From assembly GCA_903895255.1 (NCBI GenBank), contig CAITTG010000017.1, forward strand, positions 1 to 63,100: 63,100 nucleotides of DNA. The letters are read 5' to 3'. The stretch comes from an uncultured Verrucomicrobia subdivision 3 bacterium. GTDB taxonomy: Bacteria > Verrucomicrobiota > Verrucomicrobiia > Limisphaerales > UBA11358. The notes beneath the pieces were generated by a model. That model searched no databases. It saw only the letters and a program-made list of their open reading frames with translations, and had not been told where the DNA came from. The stretch's first letter is position 1; each line of letters begins with the position of its first letter. Shown here one piece after another: positions 55,613 to 63,100 of the stretch. The position numbers and the translations under genes are program-made.

Positions 55613-56458
55613 ATGAAGAATTATAGTGTTTCATTAATTGCAACGGCAATTTGCGGCGCGTTCCCCTTTGGGCTCGTTCCCTTGGCCGAGGCGTCTGTGA
55701 ACTTGATAAACAACGGTGATTTTGCCATTGCCACTCAGACCCCTCCCGCCGGGGGCAATGATGCCACTACGATTGGCGGTAAGCTCGAAGGCGGTCAGCT
55801 TGATTACAATGTAAGTGCCACTGGTTGGGCCAATGGTCAGGATGGTTCGGGGAACTTGGGTTATACCTTAATTTGGAATAATGATGGCACGGGTGCTTCG
55901 TATGCCAACAATGCGACAAAGCTCAGCACTGCTAACGGTGTGGACCATGCGCAGTTGTGGAACCTCAATAACGGCGGGGTTTCTTCCATACCTTTGCCGA
56001 GCGGGTACACCGGCAATATTTTAGGTGCGGATGGTGCCTATGAAGTGGGTGCACTTACCCAGACCGTCAAGAACTTGGTCGTGGGCAAGACTTATGCGCT
56101 GACCTTTGATTATGCGGCCGCCCAGGAAAACGGTTTTGATGGCACCACCACTGAGAATTGGAAGGTGAGTCTTGGGCGCGATGAGGCGGATACCTCGGTG
56201 ATTAATAGCACAACGGAACATTCCTTTTTCGGCTGGGATAGCTACGTTCATGATTTTACGGCAACTTCCACCTCCGAGGTGCTTTCTTTTACTGCCAATG
56301 GCACCCCTGGATCCACCCAACCGCCCTTTGTCCTTTTGGCCGATGTGCAGTTGGATGAAGTTCCGGAAGCTGGAACTTATTTGGCCGGCCTTTTCGTGCT
56401 GCTCCCAATCGGCATTACGGTAATGCGCCGACTGCGCAAACCTCAGCCGGTTGCTTGA
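55613..56458 (+). CDS. PEP-CTERM-type surface protein
   Basis: A 281-residue secreted protein (signal peptide 'LIATAICGAFPFGLVPLAEA'). The C-terminus has the sorting signal form: 'VPEAGTYLAGLFVLLPIGIT' then 'VMRRLRKPQPVA', i.e. motif, membrane helix and basic tail; the usual Pro-Glu-Pro is Pro-Glu-Ala here. The mature region is Asn/Thr/Gly-rich ('GNILGADGAYEVGALTQTV') and clearly related to the protein at 62020. Exosortase would cut at the motif and link the protein to the outer surface; no exosortase gene is in the window. A terminator follows. Confidence 0.88.
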   Translation: MKNYSVSLIATAICGAFPFGLVPLAEASVNLINNGDFAIATQTPPAGGNDATTIGGKLEGGQLDYNVSATGWANGQDGSGNLGYTLIWNNDGTGASYANNATKLSTANGVDHAQLWNLNNGGVSSIPLPSGYTGNILGADGAYEVGALTQTVKNLVVGKTYALTFDYAAAQENGFDGTTTENWKVSLGRDEADTSVINSTTEHSFFGWDSYVHDFTATSTSEVLSFTANGTPGSTQPPFVLLADVQLDEVPEAGTYLAGLFVLLPIGITVMRRLRKPQPVA

Positions 56459-56488
56459 TGCACGTAAAGATTGGAGTTGTTTTCCGCG

Positions 56489-56519
56489 CCAGACATTTAT
56501 TGAATGTCTGGCTTTTTGT
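56489..56519 (+). terminator. Terminator after the first PEP-CTERM gene
   Basis: CCAGACATT pairs with AATGTCTGG around a TATTG loop, followed by CTTTTTG. A clear rho-independent terminator. Confidence 0.88.
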
Positions 56520-56772
56520 TTCCTGACGACGGGGGGGGCGGGATGGGTGCCAACCAGCCTTCCGTCGGCGAGCATACGATTACGTGCTTCTTGGTGACAG
56601 CCGCTTGACCGTGACTTAGGGAAGGTGGCGGGTTTTTAGTGGTTGGTTCGCATTGCTGCTCGATTGGCTTTGACCGGCCCGGGGCAGTTTATTTATCATG
56701 AGGCCATATTAATCTGGAACTGAGTGCCAGCGCAACCAGCGCAACCAGCGCAACCAGCGGAAGCAAACTGCC
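56520..56772. other. Intergenic region with 9-bp tandem repeat
   Basis: No gene is seen. CAGCGCAAC occurs three times in tandem with a fourth diverged copy (56728-56763), ending 10 bp before the hydroxylase ATG. Confidence 0.6.
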
Positions 56773-57618
56773 ATGATCGAACATTCCCATATGGCTCACC
56801 ACGCTTGGATTTTTGCCAAGGACGTGCTGGGGCTCGCCATGTGGCTGGTGATGCTGGCGGTGATTTTTGTGCCCTTGGAACGTCTATTTGCCCTGCATCC
56901 CGCCCAAATCTGGCGCAAGCAAACGGGAGTGGATCTATCCTGGTATTTCATTAACAGCTTCCTTCCGGCCATGGTGATCGCCCTGCCTTTGGCTACCCTG
57001 GCACGGACGTTGCGATCGGTGGATCCTGGAGGCTTTTATTCTTGGGCAGCGCACTGGCCCCTGTGGGTGAAGGTGCCGCTGGTGATCGTGGTAAGCGATA
57101 TTGGCTCGTATTGGTATCATCGCTGGTCCCATGCGAATCCGCTGCTATGGCGGTTCCATGCGCTGCATCACAGCGCGGAACATGTGGACTGGCTGGTCAA
57201 CGTGCGCGCGCATCCGGTGGATTTGGTATTCAACCGGCTGGCCGGACTGGTGCCCGTATATTTGCTGGGGCTCGCCATCTCCACTGGACCCCGTCTGGAT
57301 CCGGCGGTGGCCTTGGTCACGATATTTGGCACGGCGTGGACCTTTTTCATTCATGCCAACCTGCGCTGGCGATTGGGCCCCATTGAATGGTTGATTTCTT
57401 CGCCGGCATTTCATCATTGGCATCATACCAACGACGAGCATCGGGATCATAATTTCGCCTCGATTTTTCCCTTTATTGACAAGGTTTTCGGGACCGCCTG
57501 GCTGCCGAACTACTGGCCGCCCGTCTATGGAATTGATGCCAAGGTGCCCCCTCACTTGGTGGCACAATTGATTGACCCGCTGCCGGATCAAAAACCGGCG
57601 GCCGTCGCGGACAAGTGA
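56773..57618 (+). CDS. Sterol desaturase / fatty acid hydroxylase family protein
   Basis: A 281-residue membrane di-iron oxygenase. The eight-His pattern is complete: 'SDIGSYWYHRWSHANPLLW' (HxxxH), 'RFHALHHSAEHVDWLVNVRA' (HxxHH) and 'PAFHHWHHTNDEHRDHNFAS' (HxxHH). Four to five membrane helices surround these loops. Substrate may be a lipid, carotenoid or hopanoid. The stop codon overlaps the start of the next gene by 4 bp (GTGA), which ties it to the TMTC-like genes. Confidence 0.9.
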   Translation: MIEHSHMAHHAWIFAKDVLGLAMWLVMLAVIFVPLERLFALHPAQIWRKQTGVDLSWYFINSFLPAMVIALPLATLARTLRSVDPGGFYSWAAHWPLWVKVPLVIVVSDIGSYWYHRWSHANPLLWRFHALHHSAEHVDWLVNVRAHPVDLVFNRLAGLVPVYLLGLAISTGPRLDPAVALVTIFGTAWTFFIHANLRWRLGPIEWLISSPAFHHWHHTNDEHRDHNFASIFPFIDKVFGTAWLPNYWPPVYGIDAKVPPHLVAQLIDPLPDQKPAAVADK

Positions 57619-59945
57619 CCTCCCCGACTGATCGGCCAACCCAGACCCCCGCTGGGCCCGGCCCGCGCCGTGCAGTCATTGCCATTCTGGACCCTTCGCG
57701 TTTAGCGACTTGGAGCCTGGCCGCCGTGTTGGTGGTAGTAACGCTTTTCCTATACTGGCCGGCGATCCATTGCGATTTCATCAATTATGACGACCCGGAT
57801 TATGTCACTTTGAATCCCCGGGTCCAAACGGGGCTCCTGCTTCAAAACATTGGCTGGGCCTTCACCGCCTGTGTTTCGGGCAACTGGCATCCGTTGACCC
57901 TGTTGTCCTTGATACTGGACGTTAAATTGTTCGGGTCCGGTGCCGCCGGCTTTCATTTCACCAACCTGGTTCTCCACGCCGTCAATGCCTTGTTATTATT
58001 CGGGCTGCTCTGGCGTCTGACCGGTGCTCGCTGGCGAAGCTTCGGGGTGGCGGCCCTGTTCGCCTGGCATCCCTTGCATGTGGAATCAGTGGCTTGGGTG
58101 GCGGAGCGCAAAGACGTTTTAAGCACCGGCTTTGGTTTTCTCGCGCTGCGGTTTTATGTTGGTTATGCGATGGGGGTAGCCGCGCAAGCGCCGAATTCAA
58201 GGGGCCGGGCGGGCGGGTTTTATTGGACAAGCCTGTTGGCTTTTGCCCTGGGGTTGCTGAGCAAGCCGATGCTCGTCACGTGGCCATTTGTCCTGTTGCT
58301 GCTGGATTACTGGCCTTTGCAACGCTTCCAACCAGGTCGTGGATGGCCCTTGGTGCGGGAGAAAATCCCATTCCTGGCCCTGGCCGCGGCCGCGTCCGTG
58401 GTTACCTTTCTAGTTCAGCAACAGCGGGGACTGATCGTCGCATTTGACCGGGAACCGCTGGACATGCGCGGCGGCAACGCGCTCATTGCCTATGTGCGTT
58501 ATGTGGGGAAGGTGTTCTGGCCCTCGCATCTGGCGGTTTTTTATCCCCACCCCGGATACTGGCCACCCTTGCTGGTGCTGCTGTCGGGGGGCTTTTTGGT
58601 CGGCCTGTCCGTCATGCTCTGGGTGGAACGGCGGAGATATCCGTTCCTGCTGGTGGGTTGGCTTTGGTTTATCGGCACGCTCGTGCCGGTGATCGGTTTG
58701 GTGCAGGTGGGCCCCCAGTCCATGGCGGATCGTTACACCTACATTCCCTCGGTGGGGTTGCTGATCATGATCGTTTGGGGCGCGGAGGTGCTGACTCGGC
58801 ACTGGCCTTTCCGGCGGATATGGGGCGCGCCGGCCGTTTGTGCAACCTTCCTTGGTTGCCTCGCCTTGACGCGCCATCAATTGGGTTATTGGCAGAACAG
58901 CGAAACACTCTTCCGTCACGCCTTGGCGGTCACGAAAAACAATTGTCTGGCGCATAATTACCTCGGGGCCGAGCTCTACGCTCAGGGCCAGACCAGCGCG
59001 GCGATTGAACAGTTCCACGACGCCCTGCGATTGCAGCCGGATTATGCCGGGGCCCATTTTAATCTCGCCCTTGCGCTACTGGCCCGGGGTCAAACCAATG
59101 ACGCCTTCAGCCAGTTTCAGGAAGCCATCGCGCTTCCGCCGGATGTGGCCATACTGCGACCCCAGCCAGCCACGGGTGCGGTAAACCCGCGCCAAATCGA
59201 AGCCGCCATGGCCCAGTTTCAAGCGGCCCTGCAACACCAGCCAGATTATGCCAATGCCCATAACAGTCTGGGCGTCGCCCTGGCGGCGGAAGGCCGGCTG
59301 GATGCGGCCATCAGCCAGTTTCAAGCCGCCCTCCGGCTCGCACCGGATTACCCGGAGGCGCACTATAATCTTGGCCTCGCTTTCTTGCGGCAAGGTCAAA
59401 CCGACTCGGCTACTATTCAATTTCAAACCGTCCTCCACCTAAAACCGGATGACCACAGTGCCCACTACAGCTTGGGGCTTGCCTTGGTCCATGAAGGCCA
59501 AATGGACGCCGCCATTGGACAGTTTCAGGCCGCCCTTGCCATAAAGCCGCAAGACGCCCAATGCCACTATGACCTTGGCACGGTCCTGCTCAAGCAGTGC
59601 CGCTGGCAGGCGGCCATCGATCAATTCCAAGCCACCCTCCAACAGCGACCAGATGACGCAGACGCCCACTACAACCTCGGGCTCGCGCTTGCCCGGGATC
59701 ATCAAACCGCCCAGGCAATCACCGAATTTCAGGCGGCGTTGCGGTCCCGGCCGGATTTTGTCAATGCGCACAACAATCTGGGAGCTGCGCTGGCCGGAGT
59801 TGGGCGGTTTGATGAGGCGGTCAGCCAGTTTCAAGCGGCAATCCGGCTGCAGCCGAATGATGCCAGTGCGCAAAACAATCTGGCGAAGGTGCTGGCCTTA
59901 AAGTCTGCCACCACTGTGACCGGCCCCAAGCCGGGGCCACCCTGA
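57615..59945 (+). CDS. TMTC-like membrane glycosyltransferase with TPR tail
   Basis: A 776-residue protein. The N-terminal 440 residues form about ten membrane helices with a GT-C pattern: acidic pair in the first outside loop ('DFINYDDPDYVTLNPRVQTG', Asp59-Asp60), 'SGNWHPLTLLSLILDVKLFG', and 'ALFAWHPLHVESVAWVAERK' followed by DVLS. This matches animal TMTC O-mannosyltransferases, which also end in TPRs. The tail (about 450-765) has around nine TPR units ('AHNSLGVALAAEGRLDAAIS'). Inference: sugar transfer to secreted proteins with a lipid-linked donor. It begins with GTG overlapping the preceding stop. Confidence 0.82.
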   Translation: MTSPTDRPTQTPAGPGPRRAVIAILDPSRLATWSLAAVLVVVTLFLYWPAIHCDFINYDDPDYVTLNPRVQTGLLLQNIGWAFTACVSGNWHPLTLLSLILDVKLFGSGAAGFHFTNLVLHAVNALLLFGLLWRLTGARWRSFGVAALFAWHPLHVESVAWVAERKDVLSTGFGFLALRFYVGYAMGVAAQAPNSRGRAGGFYWTSLLAFALGLLSKPMLVTWPFVLLLLDYWPLQRFQPGRGWPLVREKIPFLALAAAASVVTFLVQQQRGLIVAFDREPLDMRGGNALIAYVRYVGKVFWPSHLAVFYPHPGYWPPLLVLLSGGFLVGLSVMLWVERRRYPFLLVGWLWFIGTLVPVIGLVQVGPQSMADRYTYIPSVGLLIMIVWGAEVLTRHWPFRRIWGAPAVCATFLGCLALTRHQLGYWQNSETLFRHALAVTKNNCLAHNYLGAELYAQGQTSAAIEQFHDALRLQPDYAGAHFNLALALLARGQTNDAFSQFQEAIALPPDVAILRPQPATGAVNPRQIEAAMAQFQAALQHQPDYANAHNSLGVALAAEGRLDAAISQFQAALRLAPDYPEAHYNLGLAFLRQGQTDSATIQFQTVLHLKPDDHSAHYSLGLALVHEGQMDAAIGQFQAALAIKPQDAQCHYDLGTVLLKQCRWQAAIDQFQATLQQRPDDADAHYNLGLALARDHQTAQAITEFQAALRSRPDFVNAHNNLGAALAGVGRFDEAVSQFQAAIRLQPNDASAQNNLAKVLALKSATTVTGPKPGPP

Positions 59946-59958
59946 GCGCGCTCCCACC

Positions 59959-61812
59959 ATGATCCCGGATGCCCCCAATCAGGAACACTCCCCGTCCGAT
60001 CTCGCGCGGCCGGCGAAACCCGCACCTGGGACCACCGTCACCGTCACAACCATCGCCCGCCGGCCCCCGGTTCCGACCTGGTGTCTGACCGCCTTTCTAA
60101 TGGTGGTCACGCTGGGCCTTTACTGGCCGGCCGTTCATTATGGCTTTGTAAATTTTGACGACCCGTTATATGTCACCGAGAATCCCCGGGTGCTGGCAGG
60201 TCTGGGCTGGAACAATTGGGCTTGGGCGTTCACCACCACGGTGGCGGCCAACTGGCATCCGCTGACCCTGCTATCCTTGATGCTGGATGTGAATGTGTTT
60301 GGAACCCGTCCCGCCGGCTTTCATTTTACCAACCTGGTGATCCACGCAGTAAATGCTGGCTTGGTGTTTGCCCTGCTCCAGCGGCTAAGCGGCGCCCGAT
60401 GGCGGAGTTTTGGCGCGGCGGCCTTGTTTGCCTGGCACCCGTTGCATGTGGAATCCGTGGCCTGGGTCTCGGAACGCAAAGATGTGCTGAGCGCCTGCCT
60501 GGGGTTGCTCGCGCTGTTGTACTACGTCAAATATGCGCAAGCTGCCAGAGTGCCTGATCCAAAATCCAGCCAGTCGTCCAGCCTTTATTATGGCTTGAGC
60601 CTGGGGTTGTTCGCCCTGGGTTTGATGAGCAAGCCCATGCTGGTGACCTGGCCTTTCGTAATGTGCTTGCTGGATTATTGGCCATTGGAGCGTTTCCGAA
60701 AGGATTGTTGGCGGCCATTAGTGCGGGAAAAACTTCCGTTTCTGGGGCTCGCGCTGGTGGCCAGCGTGGTGGCCTGCCTGGTGCAGCAGAGCGACGGTGT
60801 GATGGTGGATGCCATCCAGGAGCCAATAGACATGCGCTTTGGCAACGCCCTGATTTCCTACTTGCGTTATCTGATCAAGTTATTTTGGCCCGTGGATTTG
60901 GCGGTATTCTATCCCCATCCGGGTTACTGGCCCCTGCCTCAGGTGCTGCTGGCAGGAGGCATGCTAGTCGCTCTTTCCGGTTTTTTTTGGGTGGAAAGAC
61001 GCCGCCATCCATCCCTGTTGATGGGCTGGCTCTGGTTCCTTGGCACCTTGGTGCCGGTGATCGGCCTGATTCAGGTGGGCGCGCAATCGCTGGCGGATCG
61101 CTACACATACCTCCCCTCGGTGGGAGTGCTGATCATGGTCTTTTGGGGCGCGGAGGAAATAAGCCACCGCAGACCTTGGCTGATGCAGGCGGTGGCGGTG
61201 GCGCTCGTCGCGGCCATCCTGGGTTGCCTGGCGGTGACGCGCTGCCAGCTTCGCTATTGGCGGAATAGTGAGACCCTCTTCCGTCACGCGTTGGCCGTCA
61301 CCCGGGACAATTATGTCGCCCACAATAATCTGGGCACCGCCCTCGCCGATCGGAACACTGCCGAAGCCGATGCGGAGGCGCTCCACGAATATCAGACCGC
61401 CCTCCGCTTGCGGCCCGACAATCCCATGTATCATTACAACCTGGCCAGTTCGCTCATCAAGCAGGGAGCGCTGGGCTCGGCCATCGAACAGTTTCAAGCG
61501 GCCATCCGGCTCAAATCTGATTACACTGATGCCCACTACAACCTTGGTCTTGCTTTGGCCACGCAGGGCCAAATGTATGAGGCCATCCGCGAATTTCAGA
61601 CCGCCATCCGGCTCCGCCCCGATTTTATTAACGCTCATAATAATCTCGGGGCCGCTCTGGCCGAATCCGGCCGGTATGACGAGGCCATTCACGAGTTTCA
61701 GGAGGTTCTTCGGCTCCAGCCGGATTACCCCCGGGCCCAAAGCAATCTGGCCAAGGCAATGGCCTTGAAAAATCAGCCTAAATCGCTACTCTCCGCCCCG
61801 GCCCCTCCCTAA
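59959..61812 (+). CDS. TMTC-like membrane glycosyltransferase with TPR tail, paralogue
   Basis: A 617-residue tandem paralogue of the gene 13 bp upstream. Same layout: 'YGFVNFDDPLYVTENPRVLA' (Asp67-Asp68), 'ANWHPLTLLSLMLDVNVFG', 'WHPLHVESVAWVSERKDVLS', and helices to about residue 445, then only about four TPR units ('AHNNLGAALAESGRYDEAIH'). The shorter tail suggests different client binding. The N-terminal 40 residues are a Pro/Thr-rich cytoplasmic stretch. Confidence 0.82.
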   Translation: MIPDAPNQEHSPSDLARPAKPAPGTTVTVTTIARRPPVPTWCLTAFLMVVTLGLYWPAVHYGFVNFDDPLYVTENPRVLAGLGWNNWAWAFTTTVAANWHPLTLLSLMLDVNVFGTRPAGFHFTNLVIHAVNAGLVFALLQRLSGARWRSFGAAALFAWHPLHVESVAWVSERKDVLSACLGLLALLYYVKYAQAARVPDPKSSQSSSLYYGLSLGLFALGLMSKPMLVTWPFVMCLLDYWPLERFRKDCWRPLVREKLPFLGLALVASVVACLVQQSDGVMVDAIQEPIDMRFGNALISYLRYLIKLFWPVDLAVFYPHPGYWPLPQVLLAGGMLVALSGFFWVERRRHPSLLMGWLWFLGTLVPVIGLIQVGAQSLADRYTYLPSVGVLIMVFWGAEEISHRRPWLMQAVAVALVAAILGCLAVTRCQLRYWRNSETLFRHALAVTRDNYVAHNNLGTALADRNTAEADAEALHEYQTALRLRPDNPMYHYNLASSLIKQGALGSAIEQFQAAIRLKSDYTDAHYNLGLALATQGQMYEAIREFQTAIRLRPDFINAHNNLGAALAESGRYDEAIHEFQEVLRLQPDYPRAQSNLAKAMALKNQPKSLLSAPAPP

Positions 61813-61982
61813 ACTGGCCGCCTGTGCGATGCCAAGTTGGATCCATGGTTTCAGATTTCAATATAACCAAAACAGGGTAATTAGCCCGGAAAACGCGCCG
61901 GAATCATCCGTTATTCACTCATTTCATTTGACCTGCGGACGGTTTTGTGTCAGAGTGGTTTAGGTGGAAAGTGAATGTCCTG

Positions 61983-62019
61983 AAGGAGGTCTCGATTCTC
62001 CAACAACATATTTTAAGTC
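61983..62019 (+). promoter_or_regulatory. Distant Shine-Dalgarno-like site in 5' region
   Basis: AAGGAGGT (61983-61990) is a perfect anti-SD match but 29 bases before the ATG at 62020, and its GGAG can pair with CTCC at 61997-62000. It is unlikely to act as a normal ribosome-binding site for this gene. Confidence 0.35.
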
Positions 62020-62856
62020 ATGAAACGTTATATTACTGTTTTTGTTAATACTGTGCTATACGGTTCGTTTGCCGTGGGTGCCGCTCTGTCGGTTCATGCC
62101 AGCATTGATCTGTTGGGTGGCTCGGGAGATTTCAGCATTTCATCCGGCTCATCCTCCGGGGGCGGCTTGGCATCGCCGAATTACACCAGCGGTGTGACGG
62201 TGTCAGGGTGGTCAAATCCAAACAATGGCTACACCTTTGTCTGGACGCAAAGTTCCATCAATAGTGCGACCAAGGTAAATGGCCCGGCCGGTGCCCTGTC
62301 ACTCTATAACAGCAACAATGGGGGGGCTCAGAATATTCTCACGGCTGGTAGCGCGGCCGGTGATTTGCCCGCCTCCTATACTGGGAACATTATTGGCGCC
62401 GATGGTGGTTATCAAGTGGGTGCTTTGGAAAGCTCCCCGTTTTCGGTCGTTGCCAACCAGCAATACAAAGTCTCCTTTTATTACGCCGCCGCCCAGCAAT
62501 CCGGTTTCCCAAATCAGCAAACCAGCGCTCAATTTACCGTAGGTTTGGGAACGTCCGGAAATCTTTATTCTTCCGGCACCACCACCACTCCCTTGGTTTA
62601 CGAACCGGGAAATTCCTCCTCTGCCTGGTCGTCTTATTCCGCTACCTTCACTGCCGCTGCCAGCTCCTCCTCGGAGGTGCTGTCGTTCCTCTCTTACGGC
62701 ACGCCCTCTGGGGTTCCCCCCTTCTCCCTCCTGGCCGATGTCACCTTGGACTCGGTTCCGGAGCCCTCCACGGTGTTTGCGGGCTGTTTAATGTTGCTTC
62801 CCTTGGGATTTACCGTGGTGCGTTACTTCCGCAAGGCCAATGCCAAAGCCGCTTGA
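62020..62856 (+). CDS. PEP-CTERM surface protein, paralogue
   Basis: A 278-residue secreted protein with signal peptide ('VLYGSFAVGAALSVHA'). The C-terminus 'SVPEPSTVFAGCLMLLPLGF' plus 'TVVRYFRKANAKAA' is a canonical PEP-CTERM signal. The mature part is Ser/Gly/Thr-rich and shares 'SYTGNIIGADGGYQVGALES', 'FYYAAAQQSGF' and 'SSEVLSFLSYGTPSGVPPFS' with the protein at 55613. A terminator follows. The pair flanks the hydroxylase and TMTC-like genes. Confidence 0.92.
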   Translation: MKRYITVFVNTVLYGSFAVGAALSVHASIDLLGGSGDFSISSGSSSGGGLASPNYTSGVTVSGWSNPNNGYTFVWTQSSINSATKVNGPAGALSLYNSNNGGAQNILTAGSAAGDLPASYTGNIIGADGGYQVGALESSPFSVVANQQYKVSFYYAAAQQSGFPNQQTSAQFTVGLGTSGNLYSSGTTTTPLVYEPGNSSSAWSSYSATFTAAASSSSEVLSFLSYGTPSGVPPFSLLADVTLDSVPEPSTVFAGCLMLLPLGFTVVRYFRKANAKAA

Positions 62857-62905
62857 TTCCGGCTTTTTACGCCCTTGCGTGGTAATTTGAGCTGTCCAGT
62901 TTACT

Positions 62906-62940
62906 CCTCCGCCTCTTATTTTAGGCGGGGGAATTTTTTT
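62906..62940 (+). terminator. Terminator after the second PEP-CTERM gene
   Basis: CCTCCGCCT pairs with AGGCGGGGG (one G-T pair) around CTTATTTT, followed by AA and a run of T. Confidence 0.82.
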
Positions 62941-63002
62941 TGCCGAGGTTCAAGTATTCGCGGGTTTCCCGGTTCTGGTGGATGGTTTAAAATAGAGCTG
63001 AG

Positions 63003-63100
63003 CTAGGGCCTGTTAACACTAATGCGCAAGGCTTCAAAAATGAGGGCTAGGACGATAAATCCAGTGAAAAGGACGTCGAGCTTGTCAAAGCGGCAGAACA
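63003..63100 (-). mobile_element. IS5-type transposase, 3' end (truncated by the window)
   Basis: The minus strand reads 'FCRFDKLDVLFTGFIVLALI' then FEALRISVNRP and a TAG stop at 63003-63005, the typical C-terminus of IS5-family DDE transposases. GGGCCTGTTAACACTA just after the stop is the likely terminal inverted repeat. The rest of the element lies beyond the window. Confidence 0.85.

Overview
The window looks like chromosomal DNA of a free-living, GC-rich Verrucomicrobiota bacterium of the Pedosphaera/Limisphaera type. The grounds are two pseudopilins with the [13 protein letters not shown] leader, two PEP-CTERM surface proteins with Verrucomicrobia-style cores, a giant Ig/FG-GAP/NHL secreted protein, and many start codons that lack a Shine-Dalgarno sequence. 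The taxon is inferred from gene content; no 16S gene is present.

Layout. 1-4.9 kb: a promoter-plus-tandem-repeat element, a HicB-like small protein, scpA-scpB, a vapBC module, and lspA-rluD on the minus strand. 5-14.8 kb: a large AsmA/DUF748 protein, a CDF metal transporter, two pseudopilins, a divergent HxlR / SDR-alcohol dehydrogenase cluster with a frameshifted SnoaL-like gene, then argG and its terminator. 15-21.2 kb: a 1319-aa secreted repeat protein and a GH97 glycosidase.

21.4-35.9 kb is the most notable region. It is a complete urea acquisition and hydrolysis locus, all on the plus strand: a LysR-type regulator fused to a UrtA-like urea-binding domain, an outer-membrane porin, urtABCDE, ureD, a fused ureAB, ureC, ureF and ureG. 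UreE is absent and UreG carries a histidine-rich N-terminus. The inferred scheme is that the porin and Urt transporter import urea, the urease splits it to ammonia, and the regulator senses urea (or a similar amide) in the cytoplasm with a domain derived from the transporter's own binding protein. A LysR-type palindrome and a long hairpin lie just upstream of the porin.

35.9-46.1 kb: repeat-rich intergenic DNA (two MITE-like inverted-repeat elements, a dispersed repeat pair, 10-bp tandem repeats), tRNA-Arg(ACG), a YHYH protein, a slipin, a C45/phospholipase-B-like hydrolase, clpB, a second VapC-type toxin-antitoxin pair, and the second copy of the promoter/repeat element. 46.1-50 kb: a housekeeping cluster prs-rplY-pth-rpsF-ssb-rplI. 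50-55.5 kb (minus strand): a MacAB-like tripartite efflux/export operon and a YIP1 membrane protein. 55.6-62.9 kb: two paralogous PEP-CTERM proteins flank a sterol-desaturase-like hydroxylase and two tandem TMTC-like membrane glycosyltransferases with TPR tails. The right edge holds the 3' end of an IS5-type transposase.
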